Shown: positions 26,299 through 37,530, counted from the first letter of the stretch. The stretch: DNA of 64,000 nucleotides from Hyphococcus flavus (GCF_028748065.1 NZ_CP118166.1:2123501-2187500), one strand, 5' to 3'. Numbers and translations are program-made. Notes: a model not told the origin generated them from the letters alone.

Positions 26299-26336
26299 CC
26301 GCCCTGCGCGTCCCTCCGATGGCAGGGCGGTTTTTT
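26299..26336 (+). terminator. Rho-independent terminator, probably bidirectional
   Basis: A 9-bp stem CCGCCCTGC (26299-26307) / GCAGGGCGG (26322-26330) followed by TTTTTT. It ends the small membrane protein gene. The convergent AsmA gene has its stop codon at the T-run, so the hairpin probably ends that transcript too. Confidence 0.85.
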
Positions 26337-28437
26337 ATTGCGGGTTTTCTTTCTGCTGTTCGGCGTCGTCAGCCGATTTCTTGCGCTGATTAAAGATCGC
26401 ATTGAGGCCTTCGTTGATCAGCGTTTCTTCTGTTGTGGCGCCGTTGTTGTCATCCGGGTTCTCAGCGCCGTCATCTGGCTGCTGACGCCGTCCGCCTAAA
26501 ATACCCTTGATGATAGAACTGGCGGGATCTTCTTCTTCGGCTTCCTCGCCTTCGGTTTCTTCATTATCGCGATTGCGGCTCAATACATCCGTCAGGGTTC
26601 TTTGCAGACCTGCACGCGCCAGCGATTCCGCATCGATGCCGATGGTGGGTTGCGAAAACGTGCCGCCCACCCGGACAGGAACAGTAACAGCCCGTCCGCC
26701 CTGGCCGTCCATGGTGGTTGTCCCGCGCGGCGACAGACGAATGTCGATGGTTTGCGCGGCAAGGTTCACAGTGCCGGCGCCAGTCATGGTGAGGTAGGGG
26801 CCGGTAAGATTGATTGTCGGCGCATTCACGAGCCCGTTGGTGATCGAAAAGTCAGAAAGAAATTCGGAAAAATCCGTCTGTTCGCTTGGCCCGCGCGCCT
26901 CAGAAACAGCGCGCTGTAAAGCAGCCGGGTTGAACCCGTCCTGAAACTCGCCGACGGCGCGGACCATGGCGGCGATGTTGACGCCTTTAAGGGCGCCGTC
27001 GGCAAGGTCAAATCCGCCCGAACCATCGACAGAGTTCATAATGGCCGCCTGGCTCGCGCCGGCCGCTTCGAAGTTCAGCTTGAACGAGCCAAGCCCAAGC
27101 AAATTGTCATGCTTCATCAGGTCTTGTGTAAATGGTTGCGCCTGCACTGCGCCGACATCGAAGTTGCCGGCGAAGGAAGGCGTTGAGCCGCGCGCATTGA
27201 CTACCATTCGGCCTGAGCCTTGCCCGCCATACATGGAAAGTTCGGGGATCTCGGCTGTCATCCGGCCGTTATCGACTGTCAGCTTGATGCGGCTTTCTCC
27301 GAATTCAAGGTTGTTGACGAAAATCGCATCGGTGGAGATGTCGAATTCGGCGTCCATATTGCGCAGGCTGGAAAAATCCATGGGCGCTTCGGACCATGCG
27401 GGGAACCCTTCGGCGCTTTCGGCAGGCGGTGGCATATAGGGCCGCAAATCAAGACGCTCCGTAGACAGAACGCCGGTTGCTTTCGGCTTGGCGCCCGCCC
27501 AGTTCAGATTGACGACGCCTTGCGCCTCGATCTCGTCAAAGGTGATGTCCGCATTTTCGAGCCGCAACGAGCTGTCGCCGCCATCGATGTCGCCCTTGAC
27601 GGCAAGCTTGTCAAAGCCCGGCGCGTCCTCAAGCTGCGTGCCGACCAGCGCAGCAAGAGCGGGAAGGTCAGGCGCATCGAGCGTAACGGGTCCGGCGTAA
27701 CTTAAAGCATCGCCGGTGTTCACGGTAAGATCGGCGCCGGCTGTCGCATCGCCAATTTCCAGATTCATTTTCAGATTGCCCGGCTGCTTGTCGATAATGT
27801 CAGCTAGGCTGGTCAAAACAATGTCGACCTTTGACGGCTCGCCCTGGAACACCATGTCGCCGCGCATTTCCAATGGCTCGGCGAGGCTTTTCAACACAAC
27901 CGACATATTAATGTCTTCAGCGGCGTATGATTTGCCGGCTGCGGCGTCCTGGTATCTCGCCGCGCCCTCGACAATGCGGACATCGCCCAGTTTCAGCTCG
28001 CGCGGACCGCTCCCGGTCGATTGCGCTTCGCCTTCTTCAGGGGTGCTTGCAGTTGAAAGGTCCCAGTTGACGGCGCCCGACCTGTTGCGGGCGAGATTGA
28101 TGTCTGGCCGGGTCAACACGAAACGGTCGATCTCAACGGACTCAGACAACAGCGGGATCAGTTTGACGCCAATATCAGCTTCTTCGACGCGGATCAGGTA
28201 CGGCCCCTCGAACCCTTCAGCGTTCGCGATCACCAATTCCTCGACGTGAAACGCCGTACGCGGAAAAACCCGAAACGAAAGGTTGTCGGAAATCGTCACC
28301 TCGCGCCCGACGGCGTTGGAGGCGGCGGTTTCAATCCGGTCCTTGAACGCCGCAACAGGGATCAGCCCCGGCAGGAACAACAGAACGGCGAGCGCCACTG
28401 CGACAAGCGCTACGAGAAAAAATAAAATCCGGCCCAT
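26335..28437 (-). CDS. AsmA family protein
   Basis: 700 residues. One N-terminal membrane anchor (about 3-28) is followed by VAAFKDRIETAASNAVGREV and RVFPRTAFHVEELVIANAEG, the AsmA N-terminal signature, then a long beta-strand-rich region. The AsmA-C domain is near 440-600 (MKHDNLLGLGSFKLNFEAAG, GSGGFDLADGALKGVNI, INLTGPYLTMTGAG). The C-terminal tail is acidic and low-complexity (NEETEGEEAEEED). AsmA-like proteins span the periplasm and are implicated in lipid transport and outer-membrane homeostasis. GAGGGG before the ATG supports the start. Confidence 0.9.
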   Translation of the reverse strand: MGRILFFLVALVAVALAVLLFLPGLIPVAAFKDRIETAASNAVGREVTISDNLSFRVFPRTAFHVEELVIANAEGFEGPYLIRVEEADIGVKLIPLLSESVEIDRFVLTRPDINLARNRSGAVNWDLSTASTPEEGEAQSTGSGPRELKLGDVRIVEGAARYQDAAAGKSYAAEDINMSVVLKSLAEPLEMRGDMVFQGEPSKVDIVLTSLADIIDKQPGNLKMNLEIGDATAGADLTVNTGDALSYAGPVTLDAPDLPALAALVGTQLEDAPGFDKLAVKGDIDGGDSSLRLENADITFDEIEAQGVVNLNWAGAKPKATGVLSTERLDLRPYMPPPAESAEGFPAWSEAPMDFSSLRNMDAEFDISTDAIFVNNLEFGESRIKLTVDNGRMTAEIPELSMYGGQGSGRMVVNARGSTPSFAGNFDVGAVQAQPFTQDLMKHDNLLGLGSFKLNFEAAGASQAAIMNSVDGSGGFDLADGALKGVNIAAMVRAVGEFQDGFNPAALQRAVSEARGPSEQTDFSEFLSDFSITNGLVNAPTINLTGPYLTMTGAGTVNLAAQTIDIRLSPRGTTTMDGQGGRAVTVPVRVGGTFSQPTIGIDAESLARAGLQRTLTDVLSRNRDNEETEGEEAEEEDPASSIIKGILGGRRQQPDDGAENPDDNNGATTEETLINEGLNAIFNQRKKSADDAEQQKENPQ

Positions 28438-28671
28438 GACGACCCCTCAATATGAAACGGCTATGCGCCGTTTATTAACCTAAACCGCGCCGCGCGAGAA
28501 CCGTTTGCAGCGCAACAACCCCGCTTATTTCGGGGCGGCGCGCCGGTTCGAGCGGCGGAACTCCATGTGGGTGTTTTCGTAACCGCTTCCACGGTAGGAT
28601 TATAAAAAAGTTGCAATATTAGGCTGTTATTCGATGGGTGGCTTAAGAGCCTGAGCGAGCGGGGCGAAAAA

Positions 28672-29619
28672 ATGAGATTTCCGGTATTCAAGGCGCTGGG
28701 CGCATCCTTCGCGTATCTGGGCGCGCATTTCCTGACTTTCCTGAAGCTCGTCTGGCTGCCGGCGGCGCTGCTCACCGGCGTGATGGCCTACGCCATGCCG
28801 CAGATGATGGACGCGCAGATGCAAATGCTCGCCATCGAGGAAAGCGGCGATCCGAACGAAATTTTCAGCGTTCTCGGCCCCATCGCGAAAACCTCGGGGC
28901 TGATTTTCCTCGCCTCGCTCGTGCTGTACCCGATGCTGATCGCCGGCGTGTTGAAGCACATCATCCGGGGCGACGCGCCGCGCATGCCGTTTTATTTGTC
29001 GTTTGGCGGTGACGAGCTGCGTTTGCTGCTTGCTTACATTCTGTTGATCGTCATTGTTTCGATCGTCGCGATCGCCGCGATGCTCGGCATGACGGTGCTG
29101 ATCGCCGTTCTTAGCGTCGCGGCCGGCGCCGTGCCGGGCGAGATTGCGGGGGCCGCCTTTGGCCTTCTCATGCTCGCCATCATCGTTGCGGCGATCTGGT
29201 TCGCCTTGCGCATGTCGCTGATCTTCCCGGCTGCGGTGGGCGCGCGCTCCATCGGCATTGGCGAGACATGGGAAGCGACCAAGGACGCGACCATCGGCCT
29301 GTTCTTTTACTGGCTCGTCTGGATGATATTCCTGGCCGTTCTTTCAACGCCGGTCAGCCTGATGATGGCGGGCGGCTTTTTCTCCGTCTTCGGAGAATAT
29401 TTCGCCGCCGTCATGGTCGACCCCTCAGCCGCAGAGCGGTTGGGCGAGGAATTCGAGCGCCGCATGCTGGAGGCGCAGGCCGGCATGTGGGATCGCTCAA
29501 GCGCGGGCTTCTATCTGGTGCTGTTCGCCACCTGGCTGTCGCTGGTCATACAATACGGCCTCACCTCCGTCGCCGGCGGCGTCGCCTGGCGATACCTGAC
29601 GGGTGATGAGCGGGGGTAG
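28672..29619 (+). CDS. Unrecognised multi-pass inner-membrane protein
   Basis: 315 residues with about six hydrophobic segments (about 20-44, 75-95, 120-150, 155-185, 205-235 and 285-305) and short polar loops. No catalytic motif or named family is recognised. The first segment contains a helix-breaking LPAALLTG, and an acidic loop (SAAERLGEEFERRMLEAQ, about 250-268) lies before the last segment. GGGG sits 6 nt before the ATG. The 234-nt gap upstream contains an AT-rich stretch near 28600-28640 that could hold its promoter. Confidence 0.7.
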   Translation: MRFPVFKALGASFAYLGAHFLTFLKLVWLPAALLTGVMAYAMPQMMDAQMQMLAIEESGDPNEIFSVLGPIAKTSGLIFLASLVLYPMLIAGVLKHIIRGDAPRMPFYLSFGGDELRLLLAYILLIVIVSIVAIAAMLGMTVLIAVLSVAAGAVPGEIAGAAFGLLMLAIIVAAIWFALRMSLIFPAAVGARSIGIGETWEATKDATIGLFFYWLVWMIFLAVLSTPVSLMMAGGFFSVFGEYFAAVMVDPSAAERLGEEFERRMLEAQAGMWDRSSAGFYLVLFATWLSLVIQYGLTSVAGGVAWRYLTGDERG

Positions 29620-29676
29620 AGGACTTCTTCACGCTATTGTTTCTACCAGGCTAACAACGCTCGTTACGCTTAGACA

Positions 29677-29759
29677 GAAGGCGGCGCATTTCTTGCGCTG
29701 GCGAAAAAAGAAAACGGGAACCGCATCACGCTAGCACCCGCTTTCTTCAATCCGCCTTC
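29677..29759 (+). other. Long imperfect inverted repeat
   Basis: Outer arms GAAGGCGG (29677-29684) / CCGCCTTC (29752-29759) and inner arms AAGAAAACGGG (29708-29718) / CCCGCTTTCTT (29737-29747, one mismatch) are nested, giving a possible two-part hairpin of about 83 nt. It lies in the 358-nt gap (29620-29977) between the membrane protein and the recA-proximal island. There is no T-run, so it is not a standard terminator; it may be an RNA element or the trace of a mobile repeat. Confidence 0.4.
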
Positions 29760-29840
29760 CACTATCCAAGGACGGGGTGAAAGGATGGGGAAACATTAAC
29801 GGTAAGAAGGCGAGACGTAAACAATCGAATCGCGCGATAA

Positions 29841-29872
29841 TAAAAAACGGCGGCTGTAGCGAGCCGCCGTTT
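29841..29872 (-). terminator. Minus-strand rho-independent terminator
   Basis: A perfect 11-bp stem AAACGGCGGCT (29845-29855) / AGCCGCCGTTT (29862-29872). Read on the minus strand it is followed by a run of T (A run 29842-29847). It would stop a leftward transcript, yet the nearest gene upstream on that strand is only the doubtful ORF at 30150-30326. Confidence 0.6.
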
Positions 29873-29977
29873 AACTGTAACCCCGCTGGAAACGGGAAGA
29901 ATTTGTGCACGAGGAATCATTCGGAAAATTCGAGCGCAAAGTCAACCGTTTTCGGCGTCATATAAGGATGCCGTTAT

Positions 29978-30196
29978 ATGGCTATCATCACATGCCCTAA
30001 TTGTGGGGCAACAGCGACCTACCGATATGAAGGCAGATCGCGCTTCAATATGAGCTATGACACGAGCTTCATGACAGACTGCGAAGTCATGCAGGCAATG
30101 TTGAAGGAAAAGGGATCAGTCTCCGGCGCTGATATGGATTGCAAACATATCAATATGGCTGCGAGTCAATATCATGATCGTCTTTCTCGACGTTGA
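29978..30196 (+). CDS. Small protein with one CxxC knuckle
   Basis: 72 residues starting MAIITCPNCGATATYRYEG, a single zinc-ribbon-like CPNCG, with further cysteines at TDCEV and MDCKH that could complete a metal site. The family is not recognised. AAGGA lies upstream of the ATG at moderate spacing. The DNA is AT-richer than the surrounding chromosome and belongs to the accessory stretch before recA. The last 47 nt overlap a minus-strand ORF, so one of the two may be spurious. Confidence 0.5.
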   Translation: MAIITCPNCGATATYRYEGRSRFNMSYDTSFMTDCEVMQAMLKEKGSVSGADMDCKHINMAASQYHDRLSRR

Positions 30197-30326
30197 TAAT
30201 TCGTGATCTTACAAGCGCCGCTTTACCTTGTTTGATCTCAAAATGATGCACCAAAGTCTTATTCCCAGACTGTAATTCAGCAATATGTTTAGCCGTTAAG
30301 GGATTGTCCGCTCGTTTTGGCTTCAT
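30150..30326 (-). CDS. Possible small hydrophilic protein
   Basis: 58 residues from the ATG at 30326 (MKPKRADNPLTAKHIAELQ...). The composition is protein-like and basic, but there is no strong ribosome binding site, and a terminator-like hairpin sits directly upstream. It is antiparallel to the end of the zinc-knuckle gene. A minus-strand terminator at 29841-29872 would fit this transcript. Confidence 0.3.
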   Translation of the reverse strand: MKPKRADNPLTAKHIAELQSGNKTLVHHFEIKQGKAALVRSRIINVEKDDHDIDSQPY

Positions 30327-30331
30327 AGCAT

Positions 30332-30351
30332 AAAACCCGGCGTGAGCCGGG
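30332..30351 (-). terminator. Terminator-like hairpin
   Basis: CCCGGC (30336-30341), loop GTGA, GCCGGG (30346-30351); on the minus strand it is followed by TTTTA. It stands just before the HNH gene on the plus strand and just upstream of the small minus ORF, so it is not clear which transcript it serves. Confidence 0.35.
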
Positions 30352-30392
30352 CCCTTCCTACCGCTTACATTGGATTGAGAAGAGGGTGCGGA

Positions 30393-31208
30393 ATGACCAT
30401 TCGTTTCAAAAAAGAAAATCTGACGCCTCCGACTTTCCGCAATATCGGTAAATGCATTTATTGCGGTTCTGAGGATACTCTTTCTGATGAACACATTCTC
30501 CCAGAAGGCCTTGGCGGATGTCACGTCTTGCGTAACGCAAGTTGCGAGAAGTGCCGCAAACACACCGCAACCATAGAGTCTTTCGTTTTAGGTCAAATGT
30601 TTAACCCCATCCGTGCACGGATGGGGTTGCTAAAAAATAAGCGAGCCAAAAAACGAATTGCACACGCTAAAACCGTTGACGCATATGGCCAGGTTCGAAC
30701 ATTGCGCATCGATCCGTTAAAAAGCCCGGTTGCGGGCGTTTTTCCAATATACGCGCCGCCACTACTTTTTAATTCTAAACATGTTGGGTACGGCGAATCT
30801 TACGCGATAATAAGCAGCGAAAGCCTTTGGGATGAATGGAAGGAAACAACAGGCAACACCATTCAGGTGGGAATGAATCGGAAACGGTTTGCTCTTATGT
30901 TGGCAAAAATTGGCCACGCCCTCACGGTTGGTGAGCTAGGAACCGACTCGTTCGATCCGTTCTTGCCGCCTATTATTTTAGAAAAACAAAGTGATATTTA
31001 TAGGTTTGTTGGCTGCTACTATCAGTGGCTTAGCCCAGCCACTGATGACTACCATAAATATGATGTTCAAATCCGACACCACGACGGGGAAGACCTAGTT
31101 TCGGTAAAGCTAAGGCTGTTCGCAAATGTTAAATCTCCAACATATCTTATCGTTACAGGTCGGCTGCGCATGGCAACCCGCGTATGGTCTCATGCTTCCG
31201 AACTATGA
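30393..31208 (+). CDS. HNH-type (DEHIxP) putative nuclease
   Basis: 271 residues from the ATG at 30393, preceded by GAGGG. The N-terminal zinc/HNH-like module reads KCIYCGSEDTLSDEHILPE, then GLGG and ASCEKCRKHTATIE: a CxxC pair, the DEHI..P core and a second CxxC pair, as in short HNH-like proteins common in accessory DNA. The remaining 200 residues are not recognised; they include a paired RIAHAKTVDAYGQVRTLRID strand region. AT-rich codon use unlike the flanking housekeeping genes suggests acquisition. A defence or mobile-element role is a guess. A start at 30342 would overlap the hairpin. Confidence 0.65.
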   Translation: MTIRFKKENLTPPTFRNIGKCIYCGSEDTLSDEHILPEGLGGCHVLRNASCEKCRKHTATIESFVLGQMFNPIRARMGLLKNKRAKKRIAHAKTVDAYGQVRTLRIDPLKSPVAGVFPIYAPPLLFNSKHVGYGESYAIISSESLWDEWKETTGNTIQVGMNRKRFALMLAKIGHALTVGELGTDSFDPFLPPIILEKQSDIYRFVGCYYQWLSPATDDYHKYDVQIRHHDGEDLVSVKLRLFANVKSPTYLIVTGRLRMATRVWSHASEL

Positions 31209-31383
31209 CTTTTGCGATGACGCAAAAGCTGACCTTTTCATCGCAAAGCATTTTTTCCCAAGCCGGTTCAAGATCGACATACCCCGCGCGCACCAACTCC
31301 CTATGCAAGACCTCGCCAAGCGCCAGCAAATTTGCCGAAGGCCGATCGGATCCCTCGCACCCGTCGCCTAATGACTTCTCCAT
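31153..31383 (-). CDS. Hypothetical protein, 76 residues
   Basis: Starts MEKSLGDGCEGSDRPSANLL, with a compact helical-looking remainder (GEVLHRELVRAGYVDLEPAW). Codon use resembles the core genome (many GAT/GAA/GTC and GC-rich third positions), unlike the HNH gene whose 3' end it overlaps by 56 nt on the other strand. No family is recognised. It is divergent from the 46-residue gene at 31407 with 23 nt between, so a shared promoter is unlikely. Confidence 0.45.
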   Translation of the reverse strand: MEKSLGDGCEGSDRPSANLLALGEVLHRELVRAGYVDLEPAWEKMLCDEKVSFCVIAKVIVRKHETIRGLPCAADL

Positions 31384-31406
31384 CGGGCGCGACTAAATTA
31401 CCGCCC

Positions 31407-31547
31407 ATGAGCGACACGAAAGAGAAAAGCCAAATCGAGAAATTCCGCGAAAAGGCGCGGGAACTCGAAGCTGACGAGTCCGAAGAAGTCTTCGAAGCCG
31501 TAGTCCGTAAGATCGCAAAAACGCGCTCGAAAAAGGGCGAAGGCTAG
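31407..31547 (+). CDS. Small charged conserved-type protein (46 residues)
   Basis: MSDTKEKSQIEKFREKARE followed by LEADESEEVFEAVVRKIAKT and a lysine-rich tail. Short proteins of this layout (KxxIxKFRExARELExD...FxxxVxKIxK) are widespread in alphaproteobacteria without known function. It is highly helical and charged, cytoplasmic. The ATG at 31407 is preferred to an upstream frame at 31332. No clear ribosome binding site. Of the 238 nt to recA, the last 75 hold the recA promoter; the rest is AT-rich and unassigned. Confidence 0.65.
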   Translation: MSDTKEKSQIEKFREKARELEADESEEVFEAVVRKIAKTRSKKGEG

Positions 31548-31710
31548 AAGAAGAAAAAGGCCAAATAGAGCGATTTTCTGCTACAGGCTCAGGCGATTCG
31601 AGAAACTGTCTGAAATCTGGGTTTGCCATCGATAATATCGCCCCCTCTAACTGGAAAAACAAAATTAGAACAAATCTGAAAAAATATATAAAAACAATAT
31701 TTTAACCATC

Positions 31711-31739
31711 TTGCCAAAAGAGAACAAATAGCGTACATA
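31711..31739 (+). promoter_or_regulatory. recA promoter with LexA-type (SOS) box
   Basis: -35 TTGCCA (31711-31716), a 17-bp spacer and -10 TACATA (31734-31739). Across the spacer and -10 lies GAAC-AAATAGC-GTAC (31722-31736), one base from the alphaproteobacterial LexA direct repeat GAAC-N7-GAAC. A repressor bound there would block polymerase. The recA ATG is about 47 nt downstream of the -10. Confidence 0.62.
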
Positions 31740-31785
31740 AGCGCCTCATTGACGGGGTGCTCCCGGTCAGGCAACGGAGGCGGTA

Positions 31786-32871
31786 ATGATCAAAGGCGGT
31801 TTGCGTGTTGTGGAGGCGGGCGACGTGGATAAGTCAAAGGCGCTGGAATCAGCGATTTCCCAGATAGACAAGGCGTTCGGCAAGGGCTCGCTCATGCGCC
31901 TCGGCGACCGCGAGGTGGTCGATATGGAGGCGATTTCGACCGGCTCCCTCGGCCTCGATATCGCGCTCGGCATCGGCGGGCTTCCCAAGGGGCGTGTCGT
32001 TGAAATCTACGGGCCGGAAAGTTCCGGCAAGACGACCCTGGCGCTGCATGTGGCCGCCGAAACCCAGAAACAGGGCGGCACCGCCGCCTTTATCGACGCC
32101 GAACATGCGCTCGACCCGGTTTACGCCGGCAAGCTTGGCGTCAATCTCGACGATCTTCTGATTTCACAGCCCGACACTGGCGAGCAGGCGCTTGAGATTG
32201 CCGACACGCTGGTGCGCTCCGGCGCGATCGACTTGCTGGTCATCGACTCCGTTGCGGCGCTGACGCCGCGTGCGGAGCTTGAGGGCGAGATGGGCGACTC
32301 GCTTCCCGGTCTTCAGGCGCGGTTGATGAGCCAGGCGCTCCGTAAGCTGACGGGTTCGATCTCGCGCTCCAATTGTCTCGTGGTCTTCATCAACCAGATC
32401 CGGATGAAGATCGGCGTCATGTTCGGCTCGCCGGAAACGACGACCGGCGGCAATGCGCTGAAGTTTTATTCCTCCGTGCGTCTCGACATCCGCCGTATCG
32501 GCGCGATCAAGAACAGGGACGAGGTTGTCGGCAACCAGACCCGCGTCAAGGTGGTCAAAAACAAGGTGGCGCCGCCGTTCAAGCAGGTGGAATTCGACAT
32601 CATGTATGGCGAGGGCGTCTCCAAGATGGGCGAAATTCTCGATCTCGGCGTCAAGGCCGAGGTGGTTGAGAAATCCGGCTCTTGGTTTTCCTATAATTCC
32701 GAACGGATCGGTCAGGGCCGGGAAAACGCCAAGCAGTTCCTCAAAGACCATCCGGATATGGCTGCCGAGATTGAGCGGGCCATTCGCCAGAACGCCGGGC
32801 TCATCGCTGAGGATATGCTCACCGGCGGCGAAGAGAACGACGACAGCGCGGAAACCGCCGAGGCGTCGTAA
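31786..32871 (+). CDS. recA: Recombinase RecA
   Basis: 361 residues, normal for RecA. Walker A GPESSGKT is at about 76-83; the Walker B region is [13 protein letters not shown]; loop 1 ([20 protein letters not shown]) and loop 2 ([20 protein letters not shown]) are intact. It forms filaments on single-stranded DNA for recombination and triggers LexA cleavage. GGAGG lies 7 nt before the ATG. The acidic C-terminal tail ([15 protein letters not shown]) is typical. It is probably SOS-controlled through the upstream box. Confidence 0.99.
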   Translation: MIKGGLRVVEAGDVDKSKALESAISQIDKAFGKGSLMRLGDREVVDMEAISTGSLGLDIALGIGGLPKGRVVEIYGPESSGKTTLALHVAAETQKQGGTAAFIDAEHALDPVYAGKLGVNLDDLLISQPDTGEQALEIADTLVRSGAIDLLVIDSVAALTPRAELEGEMGDSLPGLQARLMSQALRKLTGSISRSNCLVVFINQIRMKIGVMFGSPETTTGGNALKFYSSVRLDIRRIGAIKNRDEVVGNQTRVKVVKNKVAPPFKQVEFDIMYGEGVSKMGEILDLGVKAEVVEKSGSWFSYNSERIGQGRENAKQFLKDHPDMAAEIERAIRQNAGLIAEDMLTGGEENDDSAETAEAS

Positions 32872-32879
32872 CCTTCAAA

Positions 32880-32903
32880 GAGCGCGCGGAGATAGTCGCG
32901 CTC
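32880..32903 (+). terminator. Candidate recA terminator hairpin
   Basis: GAGCGCG (32880-32886) / CGCGCTC (32897-32903), a perfect 7-bp stem with a 10-nt loop, followed by CCGTCTTT. The T-run is short, so termination may be weak or Rho-assisted. Confidence 0.4.
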
Positions 32904-33007
32904 CCGTCTTTCACAAATAATTCAACCAGCGGACTGCGCCGCACACTTTGTCGTGCGGCGTCTTCGCGCCACTATGACGTTATTATCCATGGAAAAGGAG
33001 AGAACCC

Positions 33008-33376
33008 ATGATCGGATATGTCACCCTCGGCACTAATGATATGGAAAAAGCCGCCAAGTTTTATGACGCGCTGCTCGGCGAAATTGGGGCCAAACGCATG
33101 ATGGAGGCGGACACCTTTATCGCCTGGGCCGTTGACCCGAAACAGCCCGCCATCTCGGTCATCAAACCCCATGACGGCAACGCCGCCACTATCGGCAATG
33201 GCGTCATGGTGGCGCTTGCCTGCGACAAGCCGGAAACGGTCGATAAGCTCTACAAAAAAGCCATGGAGCTTGGGGCGAAGGACGAAGGCCCGGCGGGCCC
33301 GCGCGGCAACAGTTTCTACGCCGGGTATTTCCGCGACCCAGACGGCAACAAGCTGAACTTCTTCTGCATGACGTAA
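33008..33376 (+). CDS. VOC family (glyoxalase-like) protein
   Basis: 122 residues, one VOC domain: MIGYVTLGTNDMEKAAKFYDAL at the N-terminus and GNSFYAGYFRDPDGNKLNFFC at the end, the two beta-alpha-beta-beta-beta halves. The terminal FRDPDGNKLNF is the usual metal/substrate strand. The substrate is unknown; many such proteins are annotated as lactoylglutathione lyase relatives without proof. AAAAGGAG is a strong ribosome binding site. Monocistronic between hairpins. Confidence 0.88.
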   Translation: MIGYVTLGTNDMEKAAKFYDALLGEIGAKRMMEADTFIAWAVDPKQPAISVIKPHDGNAATIGNGVMVALACDKPETVDKLYKKAMELGAKDEGPAGPRGNSFYAGYFRDPDGNKLNFFCMT

Positions 33377-33452
33377 AGCCTTGCGGGGCGCGGTTTGACG
33401 CCCCACTTCACCCCTTATCTAGACGGGCGCGGCCACGCGCCTTAATACCGGT

Positions 33453-33482
33453 CCCGCGCCATAACGGCGCGGGTTTCGTTTT
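33453..33482 (+). terminator. Rho-independent terminator before alaS
   Basis: CCCGCGCC (33453-33460), loop ATAAC, GGCGCGGG (33466-33473), followed by TTTCGTTTT. It ends the VOC gene transcript. It lies only 19 nt before the alaS ATG, so alaS must start at or after this hairpin, or use read-through. Confidence 0.65.
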
Positions 33483-33500
33483 GAATGACATGAGCTTTTG

Positions 33501-36154
<2,654 letters not shown>

Positions 36155-36158
<4 letters not shown>

Positions 36159-36793
36159 TCTCTGACCCGGACGCTGCCGCCGGTGGACTTGTCGATGTCC
36201 GTATTGGCCGGACCACCATATACGACAATATCACCACCGGTTGAGGCATCAGCTTCAATACTTTCAGAAGCATAAAGGCTGAGGCTGGCGCCGGTGGAAA
36301 CGTCCGCATCCGCATGACTGCAGCGCAGATCATCTGCATCAAGGTCAGCGCCGGTTGAGCCGCTGGCGTCAATAGTGTCACATGTCCCGCTCAACGTCGC
36401 CTCTGCGCCGCTCGAAACCGATGCGGAAAAGTCACCGGCATCGATGCCGGTCGCCGTAAGCTCGGAACCTGATGATGCGCTCGCCTCATTCATTGATGGC
36501 ATGGAGACGAAAACCGTAATGTCGCTGCGGCTGTTTCTTTGAAAAATACTGCTTCGCTTGCGGCCGACTTCCAGCGTGTCGCCGTCCAGTTCGAGACGCA
36601 ATTTTTCAAGGTCGTCGGCGTCGCCTTCCGCTCGAACGGAATAGTCGCCGCCAACCGTCACTTCAACGCTCAAGCCTGCCGACGCCTCAACGGCTGAAAA
36701 TCCGCTGAAGTCAAAGTTTCTCGTTTCTGCTTGCGCAGCGCTGAATGCAAGGCAAGAGACGGCTCCAGCCGTCAAAACACATTTGATGGTCAT
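36155..36793 (-). CDS. GIN-domain (DUF2807) exported protein, second of a tandem pair
   Basis: 212 residues from the ATG at 36793, preceded by AAGGGA. A signal peptide ends at [14 protein letters not shown]. The remainder is the putative head GIN domain, a right-handed beta-helix with a ladder of small-residue turns ([47 protein letters not shown]). The role of these proteins is unknown; they are periplasmic or surface adhesin-like. The upstream paralogue at 36868-37530 is 74 nt away on the same strand, so they form a duplicated operon. Confidence 0.85.
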
Positions 36794-36867
36794 TGTTTTC
36801 CCTTTTCTTTTGGTGCGCATTTGTTTTGTTATTGTAGCGCGGATCGTTAGAACTTTCGCATCAAGCC

Positions 36868-37530
36868 CTAGTCGTTTTTAGCCTGATAAATCACCTGTTT
36901 TACTTTGATGCGCCCGCCTGATGAACGGTCAATGTTTACGCGTTCCGGCTCCCCATAAACAGACACATGTCCACCGCTTGATGCGTCGCCGATGAGGGAT
37001 GCGTTTACTGTGAGTTTGCCATGTCCGCCGCTTGAAACGTCGATATTGGCATGGTCGCACGCGAATTCGCCAGCGTTGAAATTCGCCCCGCTCGATAGAT
37101 CGATATCGCAATCATCGCTTCGGCCAGCCGCTGTCACATGTGCGCCGCTGGAGATATCAAATGAAAAACGACGTGTGCTGATTTCGGAAAGATAAGAATG
37201 AGAGCCTGACGAAGCATCAAGAGCAGTCAGTTCCCTTGCGGAGACAGTGACTTTGTAATCGGCTTTTCGTTGATGCCAGCGCAGGCGGTTCCATTCACGA
37301 GAGATAACCAATACGCCGTCTCGCACCTCGATTTCAAAATCGGAAAAATCACCATCTTCTGTTTCGACGCTCACCGACTGTGCGCCGCCTGCGGTCGCCA
37401 CCAGTTTCAGGCCGGCGGAAACATCAATCTTGTCGAACTCCGGGAGATCGAAATTACGTGTCTCCCCCATAGCTGGCGCTGCAAGCGCAGCCGCGGCGGC
37501 AAAGCTGATCAGAAAAGCAGACCGGTTCAT
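36868..37530 (-). CDS. GIN-domain (DUF2807) exported protein, first of a tandem pair
   Basis: 220 residues from the ATG at 37530 with AAGGAG upstream. A signal peptide (about 1-23) ends AAPAMGETRNFDLPEFDKID, followed by the same beta-helix pattern as its neighbour: LDASSGSHSYL, FDISSGAHVT, DLSSGANFNA, DVSSGGHGKL, DASSGGHVSV, DRSSGGRIKV. SSG turns and histidines dominate here where the paralogue has STG and more acidic residues. Tandem duplication followed by divergence is evident. The gap up to icd (37531-37711) has a TGCGGGCG/CGCCCGCA hairpin at 37634-37651 without a T-run. Confidence 0.85.
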   Translation of the reverse strand: MNRSAFLISFAAAAALAAPAMGETRNFDLPEFDKIDVSAGLKLVATAGGAQSVSVETEDGDFSDFEIEVRDGVLVISREWNRLRWHQRKADYKVTVSARELTALDASSGSHSYLSEISTRRFSFDISSGAHVTAAGRSDDCDIDLSSGANFNAGEFACDHANIDVSSGGHGKLTVNASLIGDASSGGHVSVYGEPERVNIDRSSGGRIKVKQVIYQAKND

